NCBI RefSeq assembly: GCF_023898315.1
Contig: NC_064621.1
Coordinates: 128,710,521-128,774,520, forward strand
Length of the DNA: 64,000 nt
Direction of reading: 5' to 3'
From: Schistocerca nitens
Taxonomy: Eukaryota > Arthropoda > Insecta > Orthoptera > Acrididae
The position numbers and the translations under genes were made by a program. The notes below the pieces were generated by a model. The model was given only the letters and a program-made list of their open reading frames with translations. It searched no databases and was not told where the DNA came from. Numbering within the stretch: the first letter of the stretch is position 1; every line of letters starts with the position of its first letter. Positions 10,026-20,423 of this stretch are shown here, in pieces.

Positions 10026-10690
10026 TCACGTTGCACCCCCACTGGCCTGGATGAATGCAGTGATTCGATTAAGAAGGGTGTCACGAAGCCGTTCTATCGT
10101 TTCCTGAAGCAGGCTGGCCCACAACTGTTGCGATTGATCCACCATGTCCTGGATACTGGCATTGGGACGGAGTTGACGTGCGAACTGGTCCCACTCATGT
10201 TCTGCAGGGGACAGATCTGTGGGTATCGGTGGCCACGGGAGTACCTCAGTGTCACGCAGACAGTTCATAGAGACACGTGCCATGTGTGGACGAGCTCTGA
10301 CCTGTTGGAAAACGGCCACACGATTCTGTCGCGTGAGAAGTAGCAAATGAGGACACGGGATATCCATCACCTACCCTTCTACCGTCAGGGTTTCCTCAGT
10401 CTCTACCAGCCATGGCTTGATCTCATGCCCGATGTCTTCCCAAACGGTAACGCCCGAAGTAGCAAGGCTGTTTCTCTCCAAAACATTGGAAGAGTGGGAT
10501 CTCTTTCCAGATCGACTACACTCGCCAGTAACGTTCACCCTGGCAGAACCGTGATTTATCGATGATGACAACACGATTATATTCATCAGCATTACATGCT
10601 TTCCGTTCACGGCATCACTCCAAACGGAGCCGTTTGCGTTGTCGTGCTAATGGCAGCAGAGTTGTTGCCTGACTGTTAACGGGACATACT
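10026..10690 (-). pseudogene. Tc1-like transposase remnant
   Basis: Reading the minus strand, the sequence gives a recognisable catalytic half of a Tc1-like transposase: a VTVWEDIGHE segment (the VWGGI motif of relatives), VFQQVRARPHMARV where FQQDNARPH is expected, then LSPAEHEWDQF near the catalytic Glu, and a C-terminal tail ending RITAFIQASGGAT. The second catalytic Asp-Asn pair is replaced by Val-Arg. Frameshifts and stops break the 5' half, which can be followed weakly to about 10690. It is a different family from the adjacent element at 10797. Confidence 0.75.
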
Positions 10691-10893
10691 CCAACATTTT
10701 TCATAGTACTGCCCACAGAAAGATACGGTAATTTCCTCCACCGAGCGTGTTGGGCGGAAGTCCGATTCATCATGAACAATGTATCACGACACATTCACAC
10801 TGAAGCGCCAAAGAAACTCGTATAGGCATGTGTATTCAAATACAGAGGTATGTAAACAGCCAGCACACGGCGCTGCGGGCACCAACGCCTATA

Positions 10894-12213
10894 CGAGGTG
10901 CATTCAAGTTCTAAGGCCTCCGATTTTTTTTCTCCGGACTGGAGAGAGATAGAGACATGCGCATTGTTTCAAAATGAGGCCGCGTTCATTGTCAATACGT
11001 CCCAGAGATGGCAGCACCCTACGGCAGATGCAATTTTACCGCCAGCGGCGAGAATGAGAACTGTTTTAAATACTTAAAATGGCGACGTTTTCCTTACTTG
11101 AACGGCGTGCAATCATCCGTTTTCTGAATTTGCGTGGTGTGAAACCAACTGAAATTCATCGACAGTTGAAGGAGACATATGGTGATGGAGTTATGGATGT
11201 GTCGAAAGTGCGTTCGTGGGTGCGACAGGCTAATGAAGGCAGAACATCGTGTGACAACAAACCGAAACAACCTCGGGCTCGCACAAGCCGGTCTGACGAC
11301 ATGATCGAGAAAGTGGAGAGAATTGTTTTGGGGGATCGCCGAATGACTGTTGAACAGATCGCCTCCAGAGTTGGCATTTCTGTGGGTTCTGTGCACACAA
11401 TCCTGCATGACGACCTGAAAATGCGAAAAGTGTCATCCAGGTGGGTGCCACGAATTCTGACAGACGACCACATGGCTGCCCGTGTGGCATGTTGCCAAGC
11501 AATGTTGACGCGCAACGACAGCATGAATGGGACTTTCTTTTCGTCGGCTGTGACAATGGATGAGACGTGGATGCCATTTTTCAATCCAGAAACAAAGCGC
11601 CAGTCAGTTCAGTGGAAGCACAGAGATTCACCGCCACCAAAAAAATTTCGGGTATCCGCCAGTGCTGAAAAAATGATGGAGTCCATGTTCTGGGACAGCG
11701 AGGGCGTAATCCTTACCCATTGCGTTCCAAAGGGCACTACGGTAACAGGTGCATCCTACGAAAATGTTTTGAAGAACAAATTCCTTCCTGCACTGCAACA
11801 AAAACGTCCGGGAAGGGCTGCGCGTGTGCTGTTTCACCAAGACAATGCACCCGCACATCGAGCTAACGTTACGCAACAGTTTCTTTGTGATAACAACTTT
11901 GAAGTGATTCCTCATGCTCCCTACTCACCTGACCTGGCTCCAAGTCACTTTTGGCTTTTTCCAACACTGAAAGACACTCTCCGTGGCCGCACATTCACCA
12001 GCCGTGCTGCTATTGCCTCAGCGATTTTCCAGTGGTCAAAACAGACTCCTAAAGAAGCCTTCGCCGCTGCCATGGAATCATGGCGTCAGCGTTGTGAAAA
12101 ATGTGTACGTCTGCAGGACGATTACGTCGAGAAGTAACGCCAGTTTCATCGATTTCGGGTGAATAGTTAAATAGAAAAAAAAATCGGAGGCCTTAGAGCT
12201 TGAATGCACCTCG
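10894..12213 (+). mobile_element. Full-length mariner element, 1320 bp
   Basis: Terminal inverted repeats of about 38 bp start CGAGGTGCATTCAAG at 10894 and, inverted, at 12213; a single mismatch was seen. TA duplications lie at 10892-10893 and 12214-12215. A single uninterrupted transposase ORF fills the middle. Near-perfect ends and an unbroken ORF indicate a young insertion. Confidence 0.95.
11079..12137 (+). CDS. Mariner transposase, intact ORF with DDH instead of DDD
   Basis: The 352-aa ORF has the normal length for a mariner transposase. The N terminus (residues 1-115) holds the paired HTH that binds the inverted repeats; WVPRILT near residue 122 is the linker motif (WVPHEL in other mariners). 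The catalytic core has Asp161 (VTMDETW) and Asp255 (FHQDNAPAH). Position 290, exactly 34 residues after Asp255, should be the third Asp (YSPDLAPSD) but is His, codon CAC at 11946-11948 (YSPDLAPSH). The C terminus ends DDYVEK, the usual mariner ending. The start ATG is the first in frame after the left repeat. With His at the third metal-binding position, catalysis is expected to be lost, yet DNA binding may persist. The subfamily was not determined. Confidence 0.95.
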   Translation: MATFSLLERRAIIRFLNLRGVKPTEIHRQLKETYGDGVMDVSKVRSWVRQANEGRTSCDNKPKQPRARTSRSDDMIEKVERIVLGDRRMTVEQIASRVGISVGSVHTILHDDLKMRKVSSRWVPRILTDDHMAARVACCQAMLTRNDSMNGTFFSSAVTMDETWMPFFNPETKRQSVQWKHRDSPPPKKFRVSASAEKMMESMFWDSEGVILTHCVPKGTTVTGASYENVLKNKFLPALQQKRPGRAARVLFHQDNAPAHRANVTQQFLCDNNFEVIPHAPYSPDLAPSHFWLFPTLKDTLRGRTFTSRAAIASAIFQWSKQTPKEAFAAAMESWRQRCEKCVRLQDDYVEK

Positions 12214-12265
12214 TATAAGACAGTAAGTGTCTGGCGCAGTTGATAGATTGGTTACTGCTGCTACA

Positions 12266-13265
12266 ACGGCAGCTTATCAAGATTTGAGTGAGTTTGAACG
12301 TGGTATCATGCCATCTCAGAGGTAAAGATGAAGCGGGGATTTTCCGGTACTACCATTTCACTAGTGTATGATGAATATCAGGAATCTGATAAAACGTCAA
12401 ATCTCCGACATCGCTGGAAAAAGATCCTGCAAATACGGGACCAACGACGACAGGAGAGAATCGTTCAGCGTCAAAGAAATGCAACCTTTTCACAAATTGC
12501 TACAGATTTCATTGCTGGGCTAGCAATAAGTGTCAGCGATCGAACCATTCAACGAAACATAATCGATTTGGGATTTCGGAGCCGAAGGCCCAGTCGTGAA
12601 CCCTTGATGACTACTCGACACAAAGATTTACGCCTCTTCTAGACCCATGAAAACCGACAGTCGACTGTTGACGACTGGAAACATGTTGCCTGGTAGGACG
12701 ACTCTCATTTCAAGTTGTATCTGGCGGATGGACGTGTGCGTGTACGGAGACAACTTCACAAATCCATGGACCCTGCATGTCAGCAGGGGACTGTTCAAGC
12801 CGGTGGAGGCTGTGTAATGATGTGGGAAGTGTCCAGGAGTGATATGGGACCCCTGATAAGTCTAGGTATGACTTCGGCAGGTGACACGGAAGTAAGCATC
12901 CTGTTTGATCACCTGCATCCATTCATTTACATTGTGCATTCCGAAGGACTTGGCCAATTCCAGCGACCCCCCACACTTCAAGAACTGCTAGAGAGTGGCT
13001 CCAGGAACACTCTTCTGAGTTCAAACACTTCCGCTGGGCACCAATCTCCCCAGACAGGAACATTATTCAGCATATCTCGGATGCCTTGCAACGTCCTTCT
13101 CAGAAGAGATCTCCAAATCCTCGTATTCTTACGGATTTATAGACAGCCCTGCAGGATTTATGGTTTCATATCCCTAGAGCACTACTTCAGACGTTAGTCG
13201 AATCGATGCTACGTCGTATTGTGGCTCTTCTACGTGCTCGCGGGGGCCCTGCACGATTGCAGTAG
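12266..13265 (+). pseudogene. Tc1-like transposase of the mariner-interrupted element
   Basis: The N-terminal HTH region is readable (MKRGFSGTTISLVYDEYQES) followed by a second HTH (SVSDRTIQRNIIDLGFRSRR). The likely original start is ACG at 12266. A stop sits just before the first catalytic motif, around 12694 (DDSHFKLYLADGR, first Asp kept). The second catalytic motif reads FQRPPT where FQQDNA is expected, consistent with a short deletion near 12960, so the second Asp is gone. The C-terminal region (LQDL..F, near 13080-13190) is shifted between frames. The element is old and inactive. Confidence 0.75.
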
Positions 13266-13302
13266 GTAGGTGCACCAGTTTCTTTGACTCTTTAGCGTGT
13301 GA

Positions 13303-14127
13303 TAACTCTATACTGAAGGTGGAACGCACGAGTTGACTCAAGAGTTTCTAACATTGAGACATGGATGTTGAATATCCCTTTCCTGGCCAATGCAACTTTG
13401 TGAGTAAACCAAACACCCGTTTTAAAATCATGGAGGTGTGCAATTTTGTGTAGAGACAACTGTCAGAATTCCATGAGCTACGGAAAGTCAAACTCTTGTA
13501 CCTTTTGGTACTCGAATGGATGCGTATGTAAAACTTAACACACATTTCCGTTGGAAATATTTAGCTCCTTGGCTATGGATTGCGTAATCCTGCTTCCTTA
13601 ATCATGTCACAGGCTCCGAGGTTTACGCGCTTTCGGCCTGTGTGGTGTAAGGGATTCTGTTTTATGAAGACATCAACTCCTCTCTATGAATGGTTATGCT
13701 CACAGGCGCCTTACCGTTTGACTGCCACTTGATGCCTTCCCGTAAATGACGTGCACGTCACCTAAATCGATTACAGTGTAATTAGCCAAAAGGAATCTGT
13801 AAAAATCAGTGGAAACTTAGGTTTAAACCAATATAAAATATAAATAAAAATATAATTATTTATCCAGGCACGTGGACAATGCTGGTAGTAATAAAAACTT
13901 ATCCTTCCTTCCAGTAAGGTGTAACTGTTTGCAAATCAGATATCAAAGTTAACGTGTCGTATACGAAGCAATTTTTTAAAAAAAACTGTTATAATTGGCC
14001 TAACAGAAGTCGATCGTCAAACCCTTCAAGAACCGTAAGCGCAGAAACGATGCAGCTGTCATATTCGTGTCACATAAAGAGAACTGTATCCCTTAATCTC
14101 CTCTAATGAATCTACAAACCACTTATA
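13303..14127. other. Noncoding stretch, no recognised feature
   Basis: AT-rich from 13780 onward. Short ORFs show no domain. No repeat partner was recognised in this window. Confidence 0.4.
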
Positions 14128-15310
14128 AACGAAGGTGTGCTGAAAAGCAATACTTCCAAAATTTTATATGACGACTCTTTCGGCTTTTTTAAATAAAATA
14201 GAGTTTATGAACATTCTGCATCTTTATTCTTCATGTCCTCATATTTACTTATCAACATTGTCACCCTGATGACGTACCTGTTTCTCCAAAAACACAGACC
14301 AGGTTGTTGACAGCGTCACCATAGAATGTTTGTTGACGGAGCCACAACCTCTCCTCTGCTCGTACCGATTCATCACTACAAAAATGAAGGCCTCGAAGGT
14401 GTTCTTTAAGTTTTGGAAACAGATGAAAAGCTGATGTGGAAAAATTGGGGCTGTATGGTTGAGGACGATCGATGACAATGAACCCAAAGTGCAGGATTTT
14501 TGTATTTGTCGTAGCACTCGTGCTGTGTCTGGGACTATCATGCTGAAAGAGAGGATGGTGCATGTGTGGACGATGTCGAAGTCGTGCTTTAAGTTTTACG
14601 AGGTTCTCACAGTACCTTGTAGAGTTTATGGCGGTGTCTTTAGACATCAATTCCAAGTCCACCGTACCCAGCACATCCCAGAACACTGTGGATCTGACTT
14701 TGCCTGGCCGTGCAATGCTCTTGAACTATTTTTTGTGTCGGTGATCTTTTGTGGCGGAACTCCGATGATGCTGTCTTGTTTTCGGAGCCAAAACAGTGAA
14801 CACAGGTTTCAGCTGTCACCACCTGTCACCGTATTGTTGAGGAACACATTACCCTGACGCTCAAAAGCGAGAAAGAAATTGTTGACAGTTGTCCAATTTC
14901 CTCTGTTTCATGTCAGGAGTGAGCATTTGAGGCATACAGTGTGCACACAGTTCCCTGCACCTCAGTTGTGCAATATTGGCCTGTACACTTTCTCCGATGT
15001 GCCACACTTACCTGAGAGCCTGTACTATCCGGCGATTTCATCAACCCTTTTCCGATGAGTCGCCGTAAGCGGTTGTCCATACTGAGGTCTGTCACGCACG
15101 TTGAGGTTAGCACCACTGTTTCCTTTAGCAAGAGCAACAACCCAACGTCGCACATTAGTGATGATCACTATACATTGATTTCATTCTTCTATGGATTTAA
15201 TTAGGAAGCACGTTTTCTGCGGTTAAAGCTCGACAATAGCGCGCTGTTTCTCACGCGGCGACATACTTACGTTAAACCCCGCCATGTTAGACGCTACGAT
15301 TCTCTTGCCG
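14128..15310 (-). pseudogene. Mariner element remnant
   Basis: On the minus strand, mariner landmarks appear in order: VTAETCVHCF (degraded first catalytic motif, VTGDETW expected), a VFWD-like segment, KDTAINSTRYCENL, LFQHDSPRHS (second Asp present, motif altered), YSPNFSTSAFHLF (third Asp replaced by Ala) and LKEHLRG. Frameshifts separate these pieces. The left end may be near 14128, beside a TA at 14126-14127 and followed by GTGTGCTGAAAAGCAATAC. No matching right end was found, so the 5' end is missing or eroded. Far more decayed than the other mariners here. Confidence 0.75.
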
Positions 15311-15838
15311 CAGAGGGTTAGAGCTTGCGACAGCCAAGAGAGAAAGTCGCCCGTGTTATATGCGTGACATGTAATACGTCAACCGGTATTGAGAATCTGG
15401 GATCCTGCCACTCGTCTGATATAGGGTGCATAGGAAGCTGTTTCCTCAGACTCAAAACTAGACAACGTTCAAGCAAATTTTATGAATGGAGTTTATTACA
15501 GTAAACTGAATTGACAATATTTAACGTCGGTTTTTCACAAACAGGCGTCTCAAGCAATTGGCGGCATGCAAATAATCAATGTCTTTCGTTGTATACAATT
15601 TCCATGCAAGCAATTAATATGGATCACAAGTCACGGCTAAAGTGTTTTATCACGTCTCGTCTTCTGGTGCAGCACTTCTAGGGTGGCTGAGGCTAGCTGG
15701 AGCGGCGCTTTATATTCTCTTCGTCTAGGGGTAGCTCCTGTCGTAGTGCGGTCCTAGTCAGCGTAGTGTTGGCTGACGTCGTTCCACAGCCTTCTGTGCT
15801 GCAACGATTCGGGTCTACGTGCCGGCGCTTGATATTAC
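15311..15838. other. Possible LTR sequence of the gypsy element
   Basis: On the minus strand this region reads on from the P-like insertion point and contains a polyadenylation-like AATAAA near 15489-15494. If the P-like element is removed, the sequence to its right begins with TG-like ends next to a purine-rich tract, the expected start of a 3' LTR. No second LTR copy was found, so the call is tentative. Confidence 0.3.
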
Positions 15839-17213
15839 CACAGTCTAACATAACAGTCGCGACACTCACTGCTGTAATAGTTGTTACAGTTTTGACAGAC
15901 AGAGGGACACTAGCGCTCCAAGCGGCGAGTGAGGTGAACATCACACGCGTCGTAAGCATAATGTTTGTTTTGCATCAATTTCCTACGTAACTTACGAAAT
16001 ATTTGAGTTATTTTCTTGCCTACAAGAGTCTGTGTAGTATCAGAAGACATATATGTTTCTAAAAATGATTCTAAAATAAGCGCAAGTATGGAAAAAAACC
16101 ATGAATCGAGTGGCAAGCCACAATACATTCGTGAAGAAACCTCGTTAATATCAAAAGAATATAAACACACAGATTCACACGTAAGGACCACAGACATGTA
16201 CCTCTACATGCAAAAGCATTCGACAGCTCGTTTATCGTTCGGTAGCCCTACTGTGTTTGTCATTGTCGCCTGTTGCAACAAGTACGACCTTCATCTTTAT
16301 ATTATCCTAAGTGGGACAAGCAACTGCCAAATAGTGGGTGAAATATGTTGAAAACAGTATAATGAGCTGATTACATTACATTTCACGCAAAACCAAATAT
16401 TTGAATAATTTTCAAACAATCTGTCAGTGAACAAGGAGCTAACAAAATAATGTCATCACACGAAGGAAGCAACAGAAAAGAATAAAATACCTACCAAAGA
16501 CTACGCTTTTGTAAGACACGAATAACTGCTCTTAATCTAACCACTTGATTGTCAAAGCAGGTCTGTGTTGACGATTCAAACGAATCTGGCACTGATACAG
16601 GGAGAGCTGAACTGGCTGCTTCTGTGTCATAGGACTGTTTTACAGCTTTAGATCGATTGTCGCACCTTTGTTGCAGTTTGCTCTTCATCGTCAGTTGAGG
16701 TGGCTTATTTGGGATGTCAAACTGTGTGGGTACTGCATTCCACACGAGTTTATTATTGCCTGCGATCATGAAGTGGTTTTGTTCGAAATGTAGCGAACAA
16801 AACCTAATATTATTATACAGGTAAACTGGGTCTTTTTTCATAAGGTCTTCTCGTTTGCTATTAACTAGGCATTTTCTGCTCCTAAAACGAAACATTAATC
16901 ATTCATACACATGTAGTTTGCAAGAGAATCCTGACGATACAGTTTAGTAATATGATGGTATATACCTCTCAGGATCCTTAGGAAACCTAAAAAAAGACAG
17001 CTGTGGTGTCTTCTTCCTATTGTTGCTGCAGTTTATTGCGCTACAAACACTCCCGCTTGTAAAAATCATTGTAGAAATTAAAATAAACAACCACTAATCG
17101 CGTTCAAGATCGCGCAGAACTCTTAAGTTTAAGTTACTGGCCGCTTGGGGCGCTGATGGAGCGGTAGACAAGAAAATCGAGGCGAAGTGTCGCGACTGTT
17201 ATGTTAGACTGTG
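15839..17213 (-). mobile_element. P-superfamily-like DNA transposon, internally deleted
   Basis: A perfect 28-bp terminal inverted repeat starts CACAGTCTAACATAACAGTC at 15839-15866 and, inverted, ends at 17186-17213. An 18-bp subterminal inverted repeat (15913-15930 and 17136-17153, 16 of 18 matching; GCGCTCCAAGCGGCGAGT on the left) lies about 75 bp (left) and 60 bp (right) inside the ends. Terminal plus subterminal repeats are the architecture of P elements. Possible 7-bp target duplications are ATATTAC (15832-15838) and ACGTTAC (17214-17220), 5 of 7 matching. The 1375 bp contains a THAP-domain gene on the minus strand but no catalytic domain. Confidence 0.7.
16491..17069 (-). CDS. THAP-domain DNA-binding protein, two exons, no catalytic domain
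   Basis: Exon 1 (17069-16966) starts at an ATG and encodes 34 residues with the first THAP zinc ligands (VCSAINC) and SFFRFPKDPER. It ends in a GT donor (AG|GTATAT). A 84-bp intron ends at TTTTAG (16882-16883). Exon 2 (16881-16491) continues in frame with LMKKDPVYLYNN, FCSLHFE (final Cys and His ligands) and WNAVPTQF (the AVPTIF box), so the C2CH THAP fold is complete. The normally invariant Trp after the FPKDPER block is Cys (RKCLVNS). A short heptad-like stretch near the end (QVVRLRAVIRVLQKR) could be a coiled coil. The reading ends at a TAG overlapping a plausible donor (G|GTAGGT), so original downstream exons were probably deleted. Comparable in layout to repressor-type P products; function untested. 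Confidence 0.65.
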
Positions 17214-17300
17214 ACGTTACACCGGAGTATTCCTTCCCACCAAAGCGACGGCCCGTCGTAGTGTAGAGAGTGCGACAACGACGGGGGAGACCAGAGGGTG

Positions 17301-17502
17301 ATTCAAATGGTTCAAAGAGGCTCTGAGCACTATGGGACATCTGAGGTCATCAGTACCCTAGAACTTAGAACTACTTGAACCTAACTAACCTAAGGACATC
17401 ACACACATCCATGCCCGAGGCAGGATTCGCACCTGCGACCGTAGCAGTCGCGCGGTTCCTGAATGAAGTGCCTAGAACCGCTCGGCCACCGAGGCCGGCC
17501 CG
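17301..17502 (-). mobile_element. tRNA-derived SINE (family A)
   Basis: A complete copy in reverse orientation. The complement shows a head with a GGTCGCAGGTGCGAATCC B-box region, TTAGTTAGGTTCAAGTAG, and an end AACCATTTGAAT. A likely short target duplication GAGGGTG lies at 17294-17300 and 17503-17509. It lies in the 3' untranslated end of the gypsy element. Confidence 0.85.
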
Positions 17503-17514
17503 GAGGGTGGACGC

Positions 17515-18720
17515 TTCGCTGGACCGGAAGCTGTGGCTGCAGGGGAGGTCATGATTCGGGCCTCCGCTCTGGCTGAAACGTCCCCCGGAAAACAACCAGA
17601 AGGATACGTGTTCGCTTCCGGAGCCGAATAACCAGATGGGGAAGGCGTTGGCGGCTGCGGTGTGTGTAGATCCAGCTCCTACGGTGGGGCGAGAGGAGAC
17701 GGAGGAGGCGAAGGCTCCATGGGTCGTCCCGCGGTGTCGTGATGACACCCTCTGGCGGCTGCTGTGGCCGCGCTGTCCTCGGGATCCATGAATCTTGGGT
17801 AAGAGACATGAACGATCACGGTGGACATGACAGTGGCGAAGTTGATTGTGATGTCGGCGCTGCAACCCGTGTGGACCTGTAATGAGATACATGTAAACGC
17901 CAAGTCGACGGAAGATCTCGCGTCGCTCCGTCTGCTGCCGCTAAAAATCCTGTAAAACACAATATCATGCGGCGCAAAGCGATGACTGCCGCCTTCCTTC
18001 GGCGTCGAATGCTGAAGAGGGTGGAGCAGGTGGAGCAGTGTCCGATGGCGGCGGCCGTGAAGCAACTCCGCCGGCGATGGTCCATCTCGTGGGTGCGAAG
18101 AGGTAAGAAACAATGGTAATGCTTGATCCCTGGTGTTTGCGGAGCGAAGTTTGACCATTTGCTTCTTGAAGGTTCTGACAAAACGTTCCGAATCGCCGTT
18201 TGACTGTGAATGGAACAGTGTACTAGTTAGATGCTGTATGCCATTTTGTTCACAGAATGCTTCAAATTCATTTACGTGAACTGAGGGCCGTTGTCTGACA
18301 CTATGACTTCAGGTAAACCTTCGAGGCAAAAATTGGAGGACAGCACTTGAATTGTGCTACATGACGTTGTTGAGTTCATGTGACACAGCAAAAGGAAACA
18401 TTCTATACGAGTCAACCACAATCAACCAACGAGTGTTCCGAAAACGTCCCGCAAAGTCTATGTGCACATGTGGTCATAGTGATTGTGACTTAGGCCAAGC
18501 AAAGAATTTTTGTGGCGGTGCAGACTGATTTTCCGCTCATGCGTGAAACTGTGACGTTATCTGTTCTATTTGGGTGTCCACTCCCTGCCAAGTACAGTGT
18601 CGATGAGCTAACTGTTTCGTACGAAAAATCCCTCAATGTCCTTGGTGAAGTAACTGCAACACTTCTTTTTGCGAAGCTTTAGGGATCAACACACGTGACT
18701 GTCCACTGCCACTTCGAACC
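17515..18720 (-). pseudogene. Gypsy integrase remnant
   Basis: The minus strand reads part of the integrase catalytic core: an IDFAGRF segment (first catalytic Asp), a region corresponding to the SDNG motif that is degraded, and HSQSNGDSERFVRTFKKQM near 18150-18240, which corresponds to the Glu-bearing helix (HPQSNGxAERxV in relatives). Downstream, a low-complexity Ser/Pro/Arg-rich tail (about 17515-17900) is spread over several frames. Several in-frame stops lie between 18250 and 18700. Confidence 0.7.
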
Positions 18721-18724
18721 AGAG

Positions 18725-20400
18725 TCACTCCATTCCGTATAGTGAGGCTATGACCAAGCGCAGGCTATTGGGACAATACAGGTTCTTTATGCTATGCAAG
18801 GAACGAGGCCAAGATATGTGAACGTTTTTTAGTAAAATGTTCAAATCTGAATCAGTTTCCGTGGCATGAGCAGTTTTCCTGTAGTTCAGCGGAAAAGACT
18901 GAAGCAATTCAGAATCCTGAGCATCGATGTGACAAGATGCAGCAGAAGCGTGAAAGTCTGCGTCAGGGCCAATCGGAAGACGTGAAAATGCGTCCGCATT
19001 ACCATGTTTAGCCGTCGGACGATACATAATCTCGTACTGGTATTGAGACAACGAAGCCTATCTTTGAAATTTTAGGGCAATTCGTACAAGAAACTATTTC
19101 GTCGGTTGAAACAAGGACAGCAAAGGCTTGTGATCCATTACTAAGTAGAATTTTCTGCCATACAAATAGGAGTTGAATTTGGTGACACCATACACAATAG
19201 CCAAAGCCTCTTTTCCAATTTTTGAATAGTTACCTGAGTTTTGGACAACACTTTTGATACGAAAGCAATAGGCCTTTCTTTATCACCAATTCTGTGCGAA
19301 AGCACTGCACCGTTTCAGTAAGAGGAAGCGTCGACTTGCAATGCAACTGGTTTGTCAGGATCAAAGTGAACTAAGCATCGATCACTCAGCAATGCATGTT
19401 TAAGTTTTTGAAAAGATACTTGGCACGCATCCGAACAAAGGGGACATTCTTGCGACGGAAGCGATGCAACGGAGCTGCGATTGGTGCAGCATTCAGTATG
19501 AACCGAATATAATACTTCATTGTCCCTAAGACTGACAGCAATTCTAACATTTCGAGGAACTGGCAAATTTCGTATGGATAACAAATGCGACTGAAGATGT
19601 ACACCACGACTGTTGATGACACGACCAAGATACTGCAACTCAAGTTTTAAAAAATCACACTTGTCCAGTCTACACTGTAGTCCTACATCAGATAACACAC
19701 GAAACAAAGCACACGAATTTGCAATATGTTTTTCAGGTGTATGATCCGCTACGACAATATCGTCCAAATAGTTTGAACAGTTTGGCACCCGAGCAGTCAT
19801 CTGTTCCAAATACCGTCGTAAAATGGCGGGTGCGGAAGCACTGCCAAAAGGCAAATTCAAATATTTAAACAATCCCAAATAAGTATTTACTACACACACT
19901 TTGTGAAATTCATCGTCGAGCGTTATCTTAAGATATGCGTTGCGCAAATCAGTTTTTGCAAAGTAGCGCCGCGCGATGTCGCCGTGCGGTCGTGGCGCCA
20001 TGTCACGGATTGCGCGGCCGCTCCCAGCAGAGGTTCGAGTCCTCCATCGGGAATTGGTGTGTGTGTTATTCTTATCATAAGTTAGTTTAAGTAGAGTGTA
20101 AGTCTAGGGACCGATGACCTTAGCAATATGGTCCCTGAGGAATCCACACACATTTGAACATTTGAAACGTAGCGACCTGCATTTCAAAGGGTAAGTATCA
20201 ACCAGTGTGTGTGGGTTTGCCGTAGACTTAAAGTCAACACAGAGGCGAATGCGACGTGAAGGTTTCGGGATCAAAACCAGTGGACTTGCCCATTGACTTG
20301 CTTGTACGGGCGCAATTGTTCCACTGTCTTGCAATTCTTTAAGTTCAGCAGCGACTTTGTCCTGTAATGCAATGGGAACAATTCTGGCTCGGCAAAATTT
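18725..20400 (-). pseudogene. Gypsy reverse transcriptase and RNase H remnant
   Basis: Upstream motifs near 20104-20400 include VPIALQDKVAAELKEL, SPLVLIPKPS and RLCVDFKSTANPHT. After the SINE at 19969-20165, YFAKTDLRNAYLKI gives the first catalytic Asp region, and SNYLDDIVVAD near 19770 gives the YxDD motif with both Asp residues present. Relative to other gypsy elements, about ten residues are missing at the SINE junction. The connection domain and RNase H follow in broken frames, and the tail reads YRPTAKHGNADAFSRLP (18940-19030), the normal junction before integrase. Not functional. Confidence 0.8.
19969..20165 (+). mobile_element. tRNA-derived SINE (family B)
   Basis: It begins GCCGCGCGATGTCGCCGTGC and has a GAGGTTCGAGTCCTCC B-box region, a GGGACCGATGACCTTAGC body and an end CACATTTGAACATTTG. 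The flanks AAAGTAGCG and AAACGTAGCG look like a target duplication with one indel. It splits the gypsy reverse transcriptase. Confidence 0.85.
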
Positions 20401-20423
20401 CGGCTGAACATTGTCTAGCTACA

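Larger units (their letters stand above)
10797..13302 (+). mobile_element. Tc1-like transposon interrupted by a mariner
   Basis: The left end CACTGAAGCGCCAAAGAAAC (from about 10799) and the right end, whose complement reads CACGCTAAAGAGTCAAAGAA (to about 13300), form imperfect inverted repeats of roughly 28 bp. The mariner at 10894-12213 lies about 95 bp inside the left end; without it the element is about 1.18 kb. The flanking TA dinucleotides have decayed. The inner sequence continues across the mariner (GCCTATA ... TATAAGACAG), which proves the order of insertion. Confidence 0.8.

Noticed and set aside
14128..15310. Matching right inverted repeat for the 14-kb mariner
   Set aside because: No complement of GTGTGCTGAAAAGCAATAC was seen near 15300, so a full element was not claimed.
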